A DNA stretch of 64,000 nt, taken from NCBI RefSeq assembly GCF_009709575.1, contig NZ_WIXO01000001.1, positions 4,714,001-4,778,000 on the forward strand, read 5' to 3'. The notes under the pieces were generated by a model. It did no database searches, was not told where the DNA came from, and worked only from the letters and a program-made list of their open reading frames with translations. The stretch is from Streptomyces taklimakanensis (GTDB taxonomy: Bacteria > Actinomycetota > Actinomycetes > Streptomycetales > Streptomycetaceae). The translations under genes and the position numbers were made by a program. Below, piece by piece: positions 45,561 to 53,777 of this stretch; position 1 is the stretch's first letter; every line of letters begins with the position of its first letter.

Positions 45561-46823
45561 GTGAGCTCGGGAGGGCTTGAGCTCCCCCCAGGTGAGAGCG
45601 GCGGGGGCGAGAGCGGTGCCGCCGGCCCGCCCGGAACGCCGCCCGGCACGGTGTCCCTGACCCGTCCCATGGAGATCGGGGCGGACCTGGCGTGGGACGC
45701 CGGCGACTGGGCCGAGGTGCGGCAGCGCGCCCAGCGGGCGGGGCGGGCGTACATCTGGCTCAACCTCGTCGAGCAGCGGTTGCGGGCGGTCGTCGCGGCG
45801 GTGCTGCGACCGATCTACGAGCCGGTGCACGGTGAGGAGTGGGTTGTGGCGGCGGCCGGACCGGCCGGTCAGGAGTGGGTCCAGCGGGCCGTGGCCGTGC
45901 GGGAGGTCAGCCGCCGCAAGGGCTACCTGCTGGACCCGGCCGACGACACGCTGCTGTCCTTCCTGACGCTTCCGCAGCTGCGCGAGCTGGTGGTGCAGCA
46001 CTGGCCCTGCTTCGAGCCGTACTTCGAGGGGCGGCGCGAACTGGAGCTGGCGCTGGACGAGCTGGAGGTGGCCCGCAGCGCCGTGGCGCGCAACCGCGCG
46101 CTGACCCCGGCCGTCCTCGCCCAGGCCGAGCGGATCTCCGCCCGGCTGCTGGACCTGTTGGGCGCCGGCCGGGACGTCCCCTCCGCCCACCGACTGCCGG
46201 TGGACGCGGTGGAGGAGCTGGTCGGGGACCGCTTCGCCGACGTCGTCGGCGTCCACCCGGACCGGGTGCGCCTCCAGCGGCAGCTTCCGGCCGAGGACCT
46301 GTTCGGCGGGGCGCGCCGGCTGGACGCCATCGGCATAGGTCTCAACCTGCTCGTCCAGAACTACTCCGGGCGGCGACTGGTGCGGCTGGCCGAGGCGGGC
46401 TGCCGGGTGCGACTGCTCTTCCTCAACCCGGCCAGCAGCACGATGCGGCGCCGGGAGCGGGAGCTGGGCCTGAAGAAGGGCGAGCTGAGCCGTTCGGTGG
46501 AGACGAACATCCTCCACGTGCGCCGGGTCCGCGCCCGGCTGCGCGACACCGACGCCTTCCAGATCCACGTCTTCGACGAGACCCCCCGCTTCACCGCCTA
46601 CCTCGTCGACGGCGACGGACCGGACGGCGTCGCGGTGGTCCAGTCGTACCTGCGCCGCACCCGGGGCATGGAGGCCCCGGTGTTCGTGCTGCGCGGCGGC
46701 GGACGGGACCTGGTCCACGGCGGCCCGGGGGGCCCGGCGGGGGAGGGCGGCGAGCACGGGTTGTTCCACCTGTACCGGGAGGAGTTCGAGTCGGCCTGGA
46801 CGGACTCGCGCCCGGTCTCCTGA
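45561..46823 (+). CDS. SAV2148-type HEPN domain protein
   Basis: A 420-aa protein of the family called SAV2148-like HEPN in Streptomyces. GTG at 45561 is preferred (GGAAGG upstream), because the open frame further upstream overlaps the glgX promoter. Characteristic parts: ADLAWDAGDWAEVRQRAQRA, GLNLLVQNYSGRRLVRLAEA, LFLNPASSTMRRRERELGLK and RFTAYLVDGDGPDGVAVVQS. HEPN domains in other systems are RNases or nucleotide-binding domains, but the canonical R-x4-6-H is not obvious here. The role is unknown. A hairpin follows the stop. Confidence 0.8.
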   Translation: MSSGGLELPPGESGGGESGAAGPPGTPPGTVSLTRPMEIGADLAWDAGDWAEVRQRAQRAGRAYIWLNLVEQRLRAVVAAVLRPIYEPVHGEEWVVAAAGPAGQEWVQRAVAVREVSRRKGYLLDPADDTLLSFLTLPQLRELVVQHWPCFEPYFEGRRELELALDELEVARSAVARNRALTPAVLAQAERISARLLDLLGAGRDVPSAHRLPVDAVEELVGDRFADVVGVHPDRVRLQRQLPAEDLFGGARRLDAIGIGLNLLVQNYSGRRLVRLAEAGCRVRLLFLNPASSTMRRRERELGLKKGELSRSVETNILHVRRVRARLRDTDAFQIHVFDETPRFTAYLVDGDGPDGVAVVQSYLRRTRGMEAPVFVLRGGGRDLVHGGPGGPAGEGGEHGLFHLYREEFESAWTDSRPVS

Positions 46824-46847
46824 CGGGCCCGGGGCTGCCGGGCCCGT
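46823..46847 (+). terminator. 10-bp perfect hairpin after the HEPN gene
   Basis: ACGGGCCCGG (46823-46832) pairs with CCGGGCCCGT (46838-46847) around GGCTG, starting at the last base of the HEPN stop codon. It separates this gene from the glycosyltransferase downstream. Confidence 0.65.
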
Positions 46848-46893
46848 CGGACGGCGGGGCGAAAAACGGGTGCGCCGGCCGTGCGGCCCGCCC

Positions 46894-46899
46894 TAGGTT
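46894..46899 (+). promoter_or_regulatory. -10 element of a probable leaderless promoter for the glycosyltransferase
   Basis: TAGGTT ends 6 bases before ATG 46906. No ribosome site lies between. This is the clearest leaderless-type promoter in the window. Confidence 0.5.
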
Positions 46900-46905
46900 C
46901 GTCCC

Positions 46906-48147
46906 ATGACCGCCCCCCGCACGGCCGGAGCCCCGGCCCACATCGCCATGTTCAGCATCGCCGCGGCGGGTCACGTGAACCCGTCCCTGGAAGTGATTCG
47001 GGAACTCGTTCGGCGGGGACACCGGGTCACCTACGCCATCCCGCCCTCCTACGCGGAGAAGATCGCGACCACCGGCGCCGAGCCGAAGACCTACACCTCC
47101 ACCCTGCCGACCGACGACGACCCCGACGCCTGGGGCACGGAGCTCATCGACAACGTCGAGCCCTTCCTGGACGACGCCATCCAGGCGCTGCCGCAGCTCG
47201 CGAAGGCGTACGAGGGCGACGAGCCCGACCTCGTCCTGGCCGACATCACCTCCTACCCCGCCCGCGTCCTCGCCCACCGCTGGGGCGTGCCCCACGTCCA
47301 GCTCTCGCCGAACCTCGTCGCCTGGGAGGGCTACGAGGAGGAGGTGGCCGAGCCGATGTACGCCGAGCTCAAGCGCGACCCGCGCGGCATCGCCTACCAC
47401 GAGCGCTTCGAGCGCTGGCTGGCCGAGAACGGCGTCCGGGCGGACCCGGACCGCTTCGTGGGCCGTCCCGACCGCTGTCTGGTGCTGATTCCCCGGGTAC
47501 TCCAGCCCAACGCCGACCGGGTGAACGAGGACGTGTACACCTTCGTCGGCGCCTGCCAGGGCGACCGCGCCGACGAGGGGGAGTGGAAGCGCCCGGCCGG
47601 GGCCGAGAAGGTGCTGCTGGTCTCCCTCGGCTCCGCCTTCACCAAGGAGCCCGCCTTCTACCGCGAGTGCGTCGCCGCCTTCGGCGACCTGCCCGGCTGG
47701 CACGTCGTCCTCCAGATCGGCAAGCACGTCGACCCGTCCGAACTCGACCCCGACGGCCGTGGCCTGCCGGACGGCGTCGAGGTGCACTCCTGGGTGCCGC
47801 AGTTGGCGATCCTCAAGCAGGCCGACGCGTTCGTCACCCACGCGGGCGCCGGCGGCAGCCAGGAGGGCCTGGCCTGCGGGGTGCCCATGGTGGCCGTACC
47901 GCAGGCGGTGGACCAGTTCGGCAACGCCGAGATCCTCCAGAGCCTGGGCGTGGCCCGGCACCTGCCCAAGGAGGAGGCCACCGCCGCCGCGCTCCGCGCC
48001 GCCGTGACGGAGCTGGTCGACGATCCCGCCGTCGCCGAGCGGCTGCGCGCGATCCGGGCGGAGATGGCGGCCGAGGGCGGCACCCGGCGGGCGGCCGACC
48101 TGATCGAGGCGGAGCTGTCCCGAGCCGGCCGGCGGCCGGCACGGTGA
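46906..48147 (+). CDS. Macrolide-type UDP-glycosyltransferase (OleD/Mgt-like)
   Basis: A 413-aa GT1 enzyme like OleD and Mgt, which inactivate macrolides by glycosylation of a hydroxyl. The catalytic His is in FSIAAAGHVNPSLEVIREL near residue 25. The C-terminal donor site reads WVPQLAILKQADAFVTHAGA, GGSQEGLACGVPMVAVPQAV and DQFGNAEIL. This group is broad in acceptor use, including macrolides and phenolics, so the natural substrate is unknown. No macrolide synthase or efflux gene is adjacent. A short gap of 32 bases separates it from the DUF1697 gene. Confidence 0.92.
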   Translation: MTAPRTAGAPAHIAMFSIAAAGHVNPSLEVIRELVRRGHRVTYAIPPSYAEKIATTGAEPKTYTSTLPTDDDPDAWGTELIDNVEPFLDDAIQALPQLAKAYEGDEPDLVLADITSYPARVLAHRWGVPHVQLSPNLVAWEGYEEEVAEPMYAELKRDPRGIAYHERFERWLAENGVRADPDRFVGRPDRCLVLIPRVLQPNADRVNEDVYTFVGACQGDRADEGEWKRPAGAEKVLLVSLGSAFTKEPAFYRECVAAFGDLPGWHVVLQIGKHVDPSELDPDGRGLPDGVEVHSWVPQLAILKQADAFVTHAGAGGSQEGLACGVPMVAVPQAVDQFGNAEILQSLGVARHLPKEEATAAALRAAVTELVDDPAVAERLRAIRAEMAAEGGTRRAADLIEAELSRAGRRPAR

Positions 48148-48179
48148 CCGTTGTCACACCCCGCCGCCAGACTGGGGGC

Positions 48180-48716
48180 ATGGAACGGTACGCGGCGCTG
48201 CTGCGCGGGGTCAACGTCGGCGGGAACAGGAAGGTGCCCATGGCCGAGCTGCGCGAGGTGATGGCGGGGCTCGGCTGGGAGGACGCGCGGACCTACCTCA
48301 ACAGCGGGAACGCCGTCTTCGCCGCCGGCGAGCGGGGCACCGCCGAGTTGGCGGCCGAGCTGGAGGCGGCGATCGCCGACCGCTTCGGCTTCCCCGTCCC
48401 CTGCCTGGTCCGCACCGCCGGCGAGCTGCGCGCGGCGGTCGGCGCCTGCCCGTACCCGACCGCCGACATCGACCCGACCGGGCTGCTGGTCCTCTTCCTG
48501 GACCGCGCCCCGGACACCGGCCGGCTCGCGGCGGTGGACGCGGCGGCGTACGCACCCGACGAGTTCCGGGTGGGGGAGCGCGAGCTGTACTGCCGGTTCC
48601 CGGACGGCATGGGCCGCAGCAGGCTGCCCGCCGCCCTGGAGGCGGCCTGTCGAGGCCGCACCGTCACCGGCCGCAACTGGCGCACGGTCACCCGGTTGCT
48701 GGACCGGGTCTCCTGA
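48180..48716 (+). CDS. DUF1697 protein
   Basis: A 178-aa protein matching DUF1697: YAALLRGVNVGGNRKVPMAE, LREVMAGLGWEDARTYLNSG, NAVFAA and CRGRTVTGRNWRTVTRLLD. The function of the family is unknown. CAGACT ends 6 bases before the ATG, a possible leaderless promoter. The stop is followed by C/G-rich repeats (48720-48770) that can fold, before the next gene. Confidence 0.9.
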   Translation: MERYAALLRGVNVGGNRKVPMAELREVMAGLGWEDARTYLNSGNAVFAAGERGTAELAAELEAAIADRFGFPVPCLVRTAGELRAAVGACPYPTADIDPTGLLVLFLDRAPDTGRLAAVDAAAYAPDEFRVGERELYCRFPDGMGRSRLPAALEAACRGRTVTGRNWRTVTRLLDRVS

Positions 48717-48818
48717 CGGGCGACCGGGCACCCGGCCGGGCGGGTGTGCCCACCCGGCCGCCGGGCACCCGTGTCGGGGCACGGAGCAGCACGGAGCAGA
48801 CCGACCGGGAGGACGACC

Positions 48819-49445
48819 GTGGAGAGCGCAGCGCAGGAGGAAAGGACCAGGATCGTCCTGCGTCCCACCGCGACCCCGCTGCCCCTGGGCTTCCTCGCCC
48901 TGGGCTTCGCCACCTTCCTCTTCGCCGCGCTCCAGCTCGGCTGGCTCCAGCCGTCCGAGGGACGCCTGGTGGCCGTGGCCGTGCTGGTGCTGACCGTGCC
49001 GCTGCAGCTGATGACGTCCGTGGTCGGCTTCCTGACCCGGGATCCCGGCACGGGCACGGGGATGGGTGTGCTGGCGGGCACCTGGGCCGTCGCCGCGGCC
49101 GGCACGGCCCTGACGCCTCCCGGCTCGCACAGCGACGTGCTGGGACTGGCGCTGCTCGCCTCCGCCGTCGCCCTGCTGGTGGCGGCCGCGGCGGACACCG
49201 GCAAACTCCTGGCGGCTGCCGTCGTGGCACTGGCGGCGGTCCGCTTCGCCGTCACCGGGATCGCCGAACTGACCGCCTCGTCCGGCTGGGAGCGGGCCGC
49301 CGGGGTCGTCGGCCTGGTGCTGGCGGCCCTGGCCTGCTATGCCGCCCTCGGCTTCCTCCTGGAGAACGCGTGGGGACGGACCGTGCTGCCGGTGCTGCGG
49401 AAGGAGCCGGTCGGGGACGAGCCCGGGGTGCGGCCGCGGTTGTGA
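48819..49445 (+). CDS. Membrane protein of the GPR1/FUN34/YaaH (acetate uptake) type
   Basis: A 208-aa protein with six hydrophobic helices, starting at GTG 48819 behind GGGAGGA. The first helix region TPLPLGFLALGFATFLFAAL recalls the N-P-x-P-L-G-L start of SatP/YaaH proteins, with Ala-Thr-Pro-Leu-Pro-Leu-Gly here. Further helices include LVAVAVLVLTVPLQLMTSVV and VLGLALLASAVALLVAAAA. Family members carry acetate or succinate; the substrate here is not determined. The stop is 31 bases from the convergent chelatase stop. Confidence 0.75.
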   Translation: MESAAQEERTRIVLRPTATPLPLGFLALGFATFLFAALQLGWLQPSEGRLVAVAVLVLTVPLQLMTSVVGFLTRDPGTGTGMGVLAGTWAVAAAGTALTPPGSHSDVLGLALLASAVALLVAAAADTGKLLAAAVVALAAVRFAVTGIAELTASSGWERAAGVVGLVLAALACYAALGFLLENAWGRTVLPVLRKEPVGDEPGVRPRL

Positions 49446-49476
49446 GCGCGGTTGTGAGCGCGGCCCGGCCGCCGGT

Positions 49477-50343
49477 TCACGCGCTGACGGGCACGTCCCC
49501 GTACGCCGGCCGGCGCTCCGCCGCCTCGTCGTAGCGCCGGCCCATCAGCTCCGCCAGCTCCGGCGCGTCGCCCAGCACCGGTGCCAGCAGGTCGGCGCCC
49601 GCCTCACGGGCCCCGGCGGCGATGCGGTCCGGCAGGAAACCCGGCGCGATGACGTACGGCGCGACGGCCACGCGCCGCACGCCCGCCGCGCGCAGCTCCC
49701 GCACCGCGTCGGCGGTGCGGGGAAGGGATGCGGAGGCGAACGCAGGCCGCACGGCGCACCAACCGGAGGTGTGCCGCCACTCCCGCGCGATATCAGCGAT
49801 CACTGCGATCGCCTCCGGGTCACTGGAGCCCGCCGAGGCCAGGACGACCCCGGTCGAGCCCTCGTCGCCGGGCCGTAGCCCGGCCCGGCGCAGCCGCCGT
49901 TCCAGGGCGCCGGTCAGCAGGGGGTCCGGGCCCAGGACCGCGGCCTGGCGCACCGACAGCCGCGGCAGTCGGACGGCCGCCTCGCCCAGTACCCCCGGGA
50001 TGTCCGTCTTGGCGTGGAAGGCGCGGTTGAGCAGCAGGGGGAGAGCCACCACCCGTCGCGCGCCCTCCTCGTGGAGACGGGCGAGCGCCTGCGACACCGA
50101 CGGCGCGTTGAAGTCCAGGTGGCCGACGGCGACCCGCAGCTCGGGGCGGAGCCGCCGCAGCCGGGCGCACAGCCTCGCCACGGTCGCCGCGTGGCGGGGG
50201 TCGCGGCTGCCGTGGGCGACGACCAGCAGGGCCGGCCGCTCACCGGGGACGCCGGGCGCGTCCGGCGAGGACGAGGGCGGGGAGGAAGCGGAGGGGAGGC
50301 GGAGGGCTCGCGCGGTTTTCACGGTTTCCACGGTTCCGCTCAC
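49477..50343 (-). CDS. Sirohydrochlorin chelatase (CbiX/SirB-like)
   Basis: A 288-aa type II chelatase, two fused CbiX-like halves. The first half holds LLVVAHGSRDPRHAATVARL (catalytic His) and FHAKTDIPGVLGEAAVRL (second His). The second half has LASAGSSDPEAIAVIADIAR and APYVIAPGFLPDRI with the metal-site His pattern lost, as is common. It inserts Fe into sirohydrochlorin, giving the sirohaem needed by the sulfite reductase encoded upstream in the same cluster. GTG 50343 overlaps the permease stop by 4 bases. A 25-residue flexible N terminus precedes the domain. Confidence 0.88.
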   Translation of the reverse strand: MSGTVETVKTARALRLPSASSPPSSSPDAPGVPGERPALLVVAHGSRDPRHAATVARLCARLRRLRPELRVAVGHLDFNAPSVSQALARLHEEGARRVVALPLLLNRAFHAKTDIPGVLGEAAVRLPRLSVRQAAVLGPDPLLTGALERRLRRAGLRPGDEGSTGVVLASAGSSDPEAIAVIADIAREWRHTSGWCAVRPAFASASLPRTADAVRELRAAGVRRVAVAPYVIAPGFLPDRIAAGAREAGADLLAPVLGDAPELAELMGRRYDEAAERRPAYGDVPVSA

Positions 50344-51275
50344 CTCCGGGCCGCGGCCAGCCCGCGGTCGTGCAGCACCCGGCGCTCCACCGGGGAGAAC
50401 AGGGCGGACTCCACGGCCACGCCGACGGCCAGGATCAGCACCACCGAGGCCAGGACCAGGCCCATCTCGCCACTCTGCCGGCCGGTGTCCAGCATCCGGC
50501 CGATGCCGGGCAGCGGGGTCGCCGTGATCAGCTCGGCCGTCATCAGGGCCCGCCAGCCGAACGTCCAGCCCTGCCGCAGCGCCGCCACGAAGCCGGGCAG
50601 GGCGGCGGGCACCAGGACGTGTACGGCGCCGCGCAGCCCGGTGGCACCCATCGACCGGCCCGCGCGCAGCAACAGCGGCGGCACCTGGTCCACGGCGGCC
50701 GTCACCCCGACGGCGATGGACGGCACGGCGCCCAGCAGCACCACGGCGTACACCGCGCCCTCGGAGTTGCCCAGCGCGATCACCGCCACCGGCACCAGCG
50801 CGGCGGCGGGCAGGGACTGCACGGCCGACAGGATCGGGCCCAGCACCGTGCGCAGCGGCGCCGTCCTCGTCAACAGCAGTCCCAGCGGGACGCCGATGGC
50901 CACGGAGGCGGCGAAACCGAGCAGACAGCGCAGCAGGCTGTGGCCGAGCGCGGGCAGCAGGGTGCCGTTCGACCAGGCGCCGGTCAGCTCTCCCCACACC
51001 GCGGCGGGGGCGGGCAGCGTCGCCGACCAGCCCAGCGCGTGGACCGACTGCCACAGCGCCAGTACCAGGGCGACGGCCGTCAGCGGCGGCGCGATCTTGG
51101 CCAGCACCCGACGCGAGCCGGCCGCCGTCGCGGACGGGGACGACTCCAGGGCGTCCAGACCGGACGCCATCTCGTCGGCGCCGTCGGCCCCGTCGGTCCT
51201 GTCGGTGCCGCCGGGTTCGTCGTCCGTCGGCCGTCGGGGGTCCCGGCGGGAGTCCTCGGTGTCAGTGGCGGGCAT
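50340..51275 (-). CDS. ABC transporter permease (SsuC-like)
   Basis: A 311-aa membrane permease with about six helices (VALVLALWQSVHALGW and ILASVVLILAVGVAVESAL among them) and the coupling-loop region GFVAALRQGWTFGWRALMTA. It resembles permeases of taurine, nitrate and alkanesulfonate importers. The N-terminal 60 residues are polar (DTEDSRRDPRRPTDDEPGG). It overlaps the ATPase gene by 14 bases and the chelatase gene by 4. It should form the importer with SsuB-like 51262-52080; the substrate is probably a sulfur source, from context. Confidence 0.92.
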   Translation of the reverse strand: MPATDTEDSRRDPRRPTDDEPGGTDRTDGADGADEMASGLDALESSPSATAAGSRRVLAKIAPPLTAVALVLALWQSVHALGWSATLPAPAAVWGELTGAWSNGTLLPALGHSLLRCLLGFAASVAIGVPLGLLLTRTAPLRTVLGPILSAVQSLPAAALVPVAVIALGNSEGAVYAVVLLGAVPSIAVGVTAAVDQVPPLLLRAGRSMGATGLRGAVHVLVPAALPGFVAALRQGWTFGWRALMTAELITATPLPGIGRMLDTGRQSGEMGLVLASVVLILAVGVAVESALFSPVERRVLHDRGLAAARR

Positions 51276-52080
51276 GGCGGACGATCTCCTCGTGCAGGTG
51301 GCCGGTGATCTCCCGGGCGAGGGAGGTGACGCCGGAGTCCTCGATGCGGCGGGGGTAGGGGAGGTCGACCTCCCACTCGCGGGCCACGCGCCCCGGCCGG
51401 GAGGAGAGCAGCACGACCCGCCGGCCCAGCCGCACCGCCTCGCGCACGTTGTGCGTGACGAACAGGACGGTCAGCTCCCGCTCGCGCCACACCCGGGTCA
51501 GCTCCTCGTGGAGCAGGTCGCGGGTGATGGCGTCCAGCGCGGCGAACGGCTCGTCCATCAACAGCACCCGACTGCCCTGCGCCAGGGAGCGCGCCAGTGC
51601 CACGCGTTGCCGCATCCCACCGGAGAGCTGGTGGATCCGTTTGCCGTAGGCGTCCGGCAGCCGCACCAGTCGCAGCAGTTCCTCGGCGCGCTCGCGCCGT
51701 TCGCCCCTGGGCACCCCGGCCAGCTTCAGGGCCAGTTCGACGTTGCGGCCCGCGCTCAGCCAGGGGAAGAGCGCGTGGTCCTGGAACATCAGCGCCGGAC
51801 GGCCGTGGGCCACCCGCACCTCGCCGGAGGTGGGTCGGTCCAGACCGGCGACCAGGTTGAGCAGCGTGGACTTGCCGCACCCGGAGGCGCCCAGCAGACA
51901 GACGAACTCCCCGGGCGCCACCGTCAGACCGATGTCGTCCAGCACCTGCTGGCGGGCGCGGGGGGAGGAGCCGAAGGACTTCGAGACGTGGTCGAGGCGT
52001 ACCGCGTACGGGCGGTGCTGCCCGGCCCCGGCATCGGTGACGGACGGTGCCGGGGTGGGGGTGGCGAGGTCGGTGGACAC
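51262..52080 (-). CDS. ABC transporter ATP-binding protein (SsuB-like)
   Basis: A 272-aa ATPase. Walker A is LLGASGCGKSTLLNLVAG near residue 70, the signature is LSGGMRQRVALARSLAQGS near 155, Walker B is VLLMDEPFAALDA, and the switch His is in LFVTHNVREAV. The type is that of SsuB/TauB importers. It sits between cysN, 294 bases upstream, and its permease, which it overlaps by 14 bases. The usual substrate-binding protein gene is absent (see the entry at 52290-52334). Confidence 0.93.
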   Translation of the reverse strand: MSTDLATPTPAPSVTDAGAGQHRPYAVRLDHVSKSFGSSPRARQQVLDDIGLTVAPGEFVCLLGASGCGKSTLLNLVAGLDRPTSGEVRVAHGRPALMFQDHALFPWLSAGRNVELALKLAGVPRGERRERAEELLRLVRLPDAYGKRIHQLSGGMRQRVALARSLAQGSRVLLMDEPFAALDAITRDLLHEELTRVWRERELTVLFVTHNVREAVRLGRRVVLLSSRPGRVAREWEVDLPYPRRIEDSGVTSLAREITGHLHEEIVRHARH

Positions 52081-52289
52081 GGTCGGGTCCTCTCGTGGTC
52101 CGCCACCCTGGGCGGGCGGCTACGGCAGGGGCGAGCCGGCGTGAGCGGCCGGGACGTGCGGGATGTACCGGGCGAACCGAATGAACCGGGCGGTGTGCGG
52201 CAGCGGGGTTCTCGGAGTCATCGGCGGCGACCCGCCAGTCCGCCCTGCCCGCTGCCCCGGGCGCCGCTGCCGATGCGGCCGCCCGTGAG

Positions 52290-52334
52290 GTCGAACGTCG
52301 AAAAGGCGTCGAAGACGTCGAAGGTGTCGAAGGC
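52290..52334. repeat. Tandem GTCGAA repeats in the cysN-ssuB gap
   Basis: GTCGAA starts at 52290, 52297, 52308, 52317 and 52326, with the last three at a 9-base period. On the minus strand one frame would read alternating Phe-Asp (FDTFDVFDAFSTFD) without a proper start. The 294-base gap 52081-52374 also contains a 33-codon ORF (ATG 52221 to stop 52120, minus) with weak support. In related genomes I recall a sulfonate-binding protein gene between cysN and the ATPase; here the gap looks like a deletion scar. Confidence 0.5.
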
Positions 52335-52374
52335 GACGCCGGCATCGACGGTGGTGCCGCGGCGTCCCGCGCGG

Positions 52375-53775
52375 TCAGAAGTCCCATCCGTCGTCCTCCG
52401 CGCCGTCCTTCGCGGCGGCCCGGGTTGCCTTCGCGGCCTCGGCGAAGGCGTCGCCGGACATGCCCGCGGTGAGGGTGGCGCCGTCGGCCGGGTCGATCAG
52501 CAGGAACGATCCGGTGCGGCGGGAGACGGCGTAGGGGTCCAACGGCAGCGGCTCGGCGGTGCGGAGCCGCACCCGGCCGATGTCGTTGGCCACCAGTTCG
52601 CCGGGCTCGGGGTGGGGCGAGAGGTCGTCCAGGGTCAGTCGGGAGGGGATCTCCTTGACGATCGCCTTGACGGTGCGGGTGGCGTGCTTGAGCAGCACCC
52701 GCTGTCCCACCCGCAGCGGGGTGTCGTGCAGGTGGCAGACGGTGGCGGTGACGTCCTGGCCGGTGGCCGGGGCGTCGTCGGCCGGGGCGATCAGGTCGCC
52801 GCGGGAGACGTCGAGGTCGTCGGCCAGGTGGACGGTGACCGACTGCGGCGCCCAGGCGGCGGCCACGGACCGGCCGAGCGCGTCGATGGCGGTGACGGTG
52901 GAGGTCCGGCCGGAGGGCAGGACGGTCACCCGCTGTCCGACGCGCAGCACGCCGGAGGCGATCTGGCCCGCGTAGCCCCGGTAGTCGGGGTGCTCGGCGG
53001 TCTGCGGACGGATGACGTACTGGACGGGGAAGCGGGCCACGTCCCGCTCGGGGTCGTGGGCGACCTCGACGGTCTCCAGGTGCTCCAGGACGGTCGGGCC
53101 GCTGTACCAGTCCGTGTGGGCCGAGGGCGTCACCACGTTGTCGCCCAGCAGCGCCGAGATGGGGATGGCGGTGATCTCCGGGACGCCCAGGGAGGCGGCG
53201 TAGGAGGTGAACTCGGCGGCGATGGCCGAGAAGACGGCCTCGTCGTAGTCCACCAGGTCCATCTTGTTGACGGCCAGCACCACGTGCGGCACGCGCAGCA
53301 GGGCGGCGACCGCGGCGTGCCGGCGGGTCTGCTCGACCACGCCGTTGCGGGCGTCCACCAGGATGACGGCCAGTTCGGCGGTGGAGGCGCCGGTGACCAT
53401 GTTGCGGGTGTACTGCACGTGGCCGGGGGTGTCGGCCAGGATGAACCGGCGGCGGGGCGTGGCGAAGTAACGGTAGGCCACGTCGATGGTGATGCCCTGC
53501 TCCCGCTCGGCGCGCAGGCCGTCGGTCAGCAGCGCCAGGTCCGGGCCCTCGGCGCCGCGGCTGCGGGAGGCGTGCTCGACGGCCTCCAACTGGTCGGCCA
53601 GCACCGACTTGGAGTCGTGCAGCAATCTTCCCACCAGGGTGGACTTGCCGTCGTCCACGCTTCCGGCGGTGGCGAAGCGCAGCAGCGAGGTCGCCGAGGT
53701 CGCCGAGAGCGTCTCGGCGACGGCGCTCGCGACGTCGGCGGAGCCGGTGGTGGCGGGGGTGGTGCCGGTGGTCAT
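52375..53775 (-). CDS. cysN: Sulfate adenylyltransferase, GTPase subunit
   Basis: A 466-aa EF-Tu-like GTPase that drives formation of adenosine 5'-phosphosulfate together with CysD. G1 is GSVDDGKSTLVGRLL, the switch region EREQGITIDVAYRYF, G3 LADTPGHVQYTRNM, and G4 VVLAVNKMDLVDYD. Beta-barrel domains fill the C-terminal half. ATG 53775 lies 2 bases after the cysD stop, so translation is coupled. Length is standard. Confidence 0.97.
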   Translation of the reverse strand: MTTGTTPATTGSADVASAVAETLSATSATSLLRFATAGSVDDGKSTLVGRLLHDSKSVLADQLEAVEHASRSRGAEGPDLALLTDGLRAEREQGITIDVAYRYFATPRRRFILADTPGHVQYTRNMVTGASTAELAVILVDARNGVVEQTRRHAAVAALLRVPHVVLAVNKMDLVDYDEAVFSAIAAEFTSYAASLGVPEITAIPISALLGDNVVTPSAHTDWYSGPTVLEHLETVEVAHDPERDVARFPVQYVIRPQTAEHPDYRGYAGQIASGVLRVGQRVTVLPSGRTSTVTAIDALGRSVAAAWAPQSVTVHLADDLDVSRGDLIAPADDAPATGQDVTATVCHLHDTPLRVGQRVLLKHATRTVKAIVKEIPSRLTLDDLSPHPEPGELVANDIGRVRLRTAEPLPLDPYAVSRRTGSFLLIDPADGATLTAGMSGDAFAEAAKATRAAAKDGAEDDGWDF

Positions 53776-53777
53776 CG

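Noticed and set aside
52290..52334. GTCGAA tandem units as a CRISPR or origin iteron set
   Set aside because: Units are too short and irregular, without spacers or an AT-rich region.
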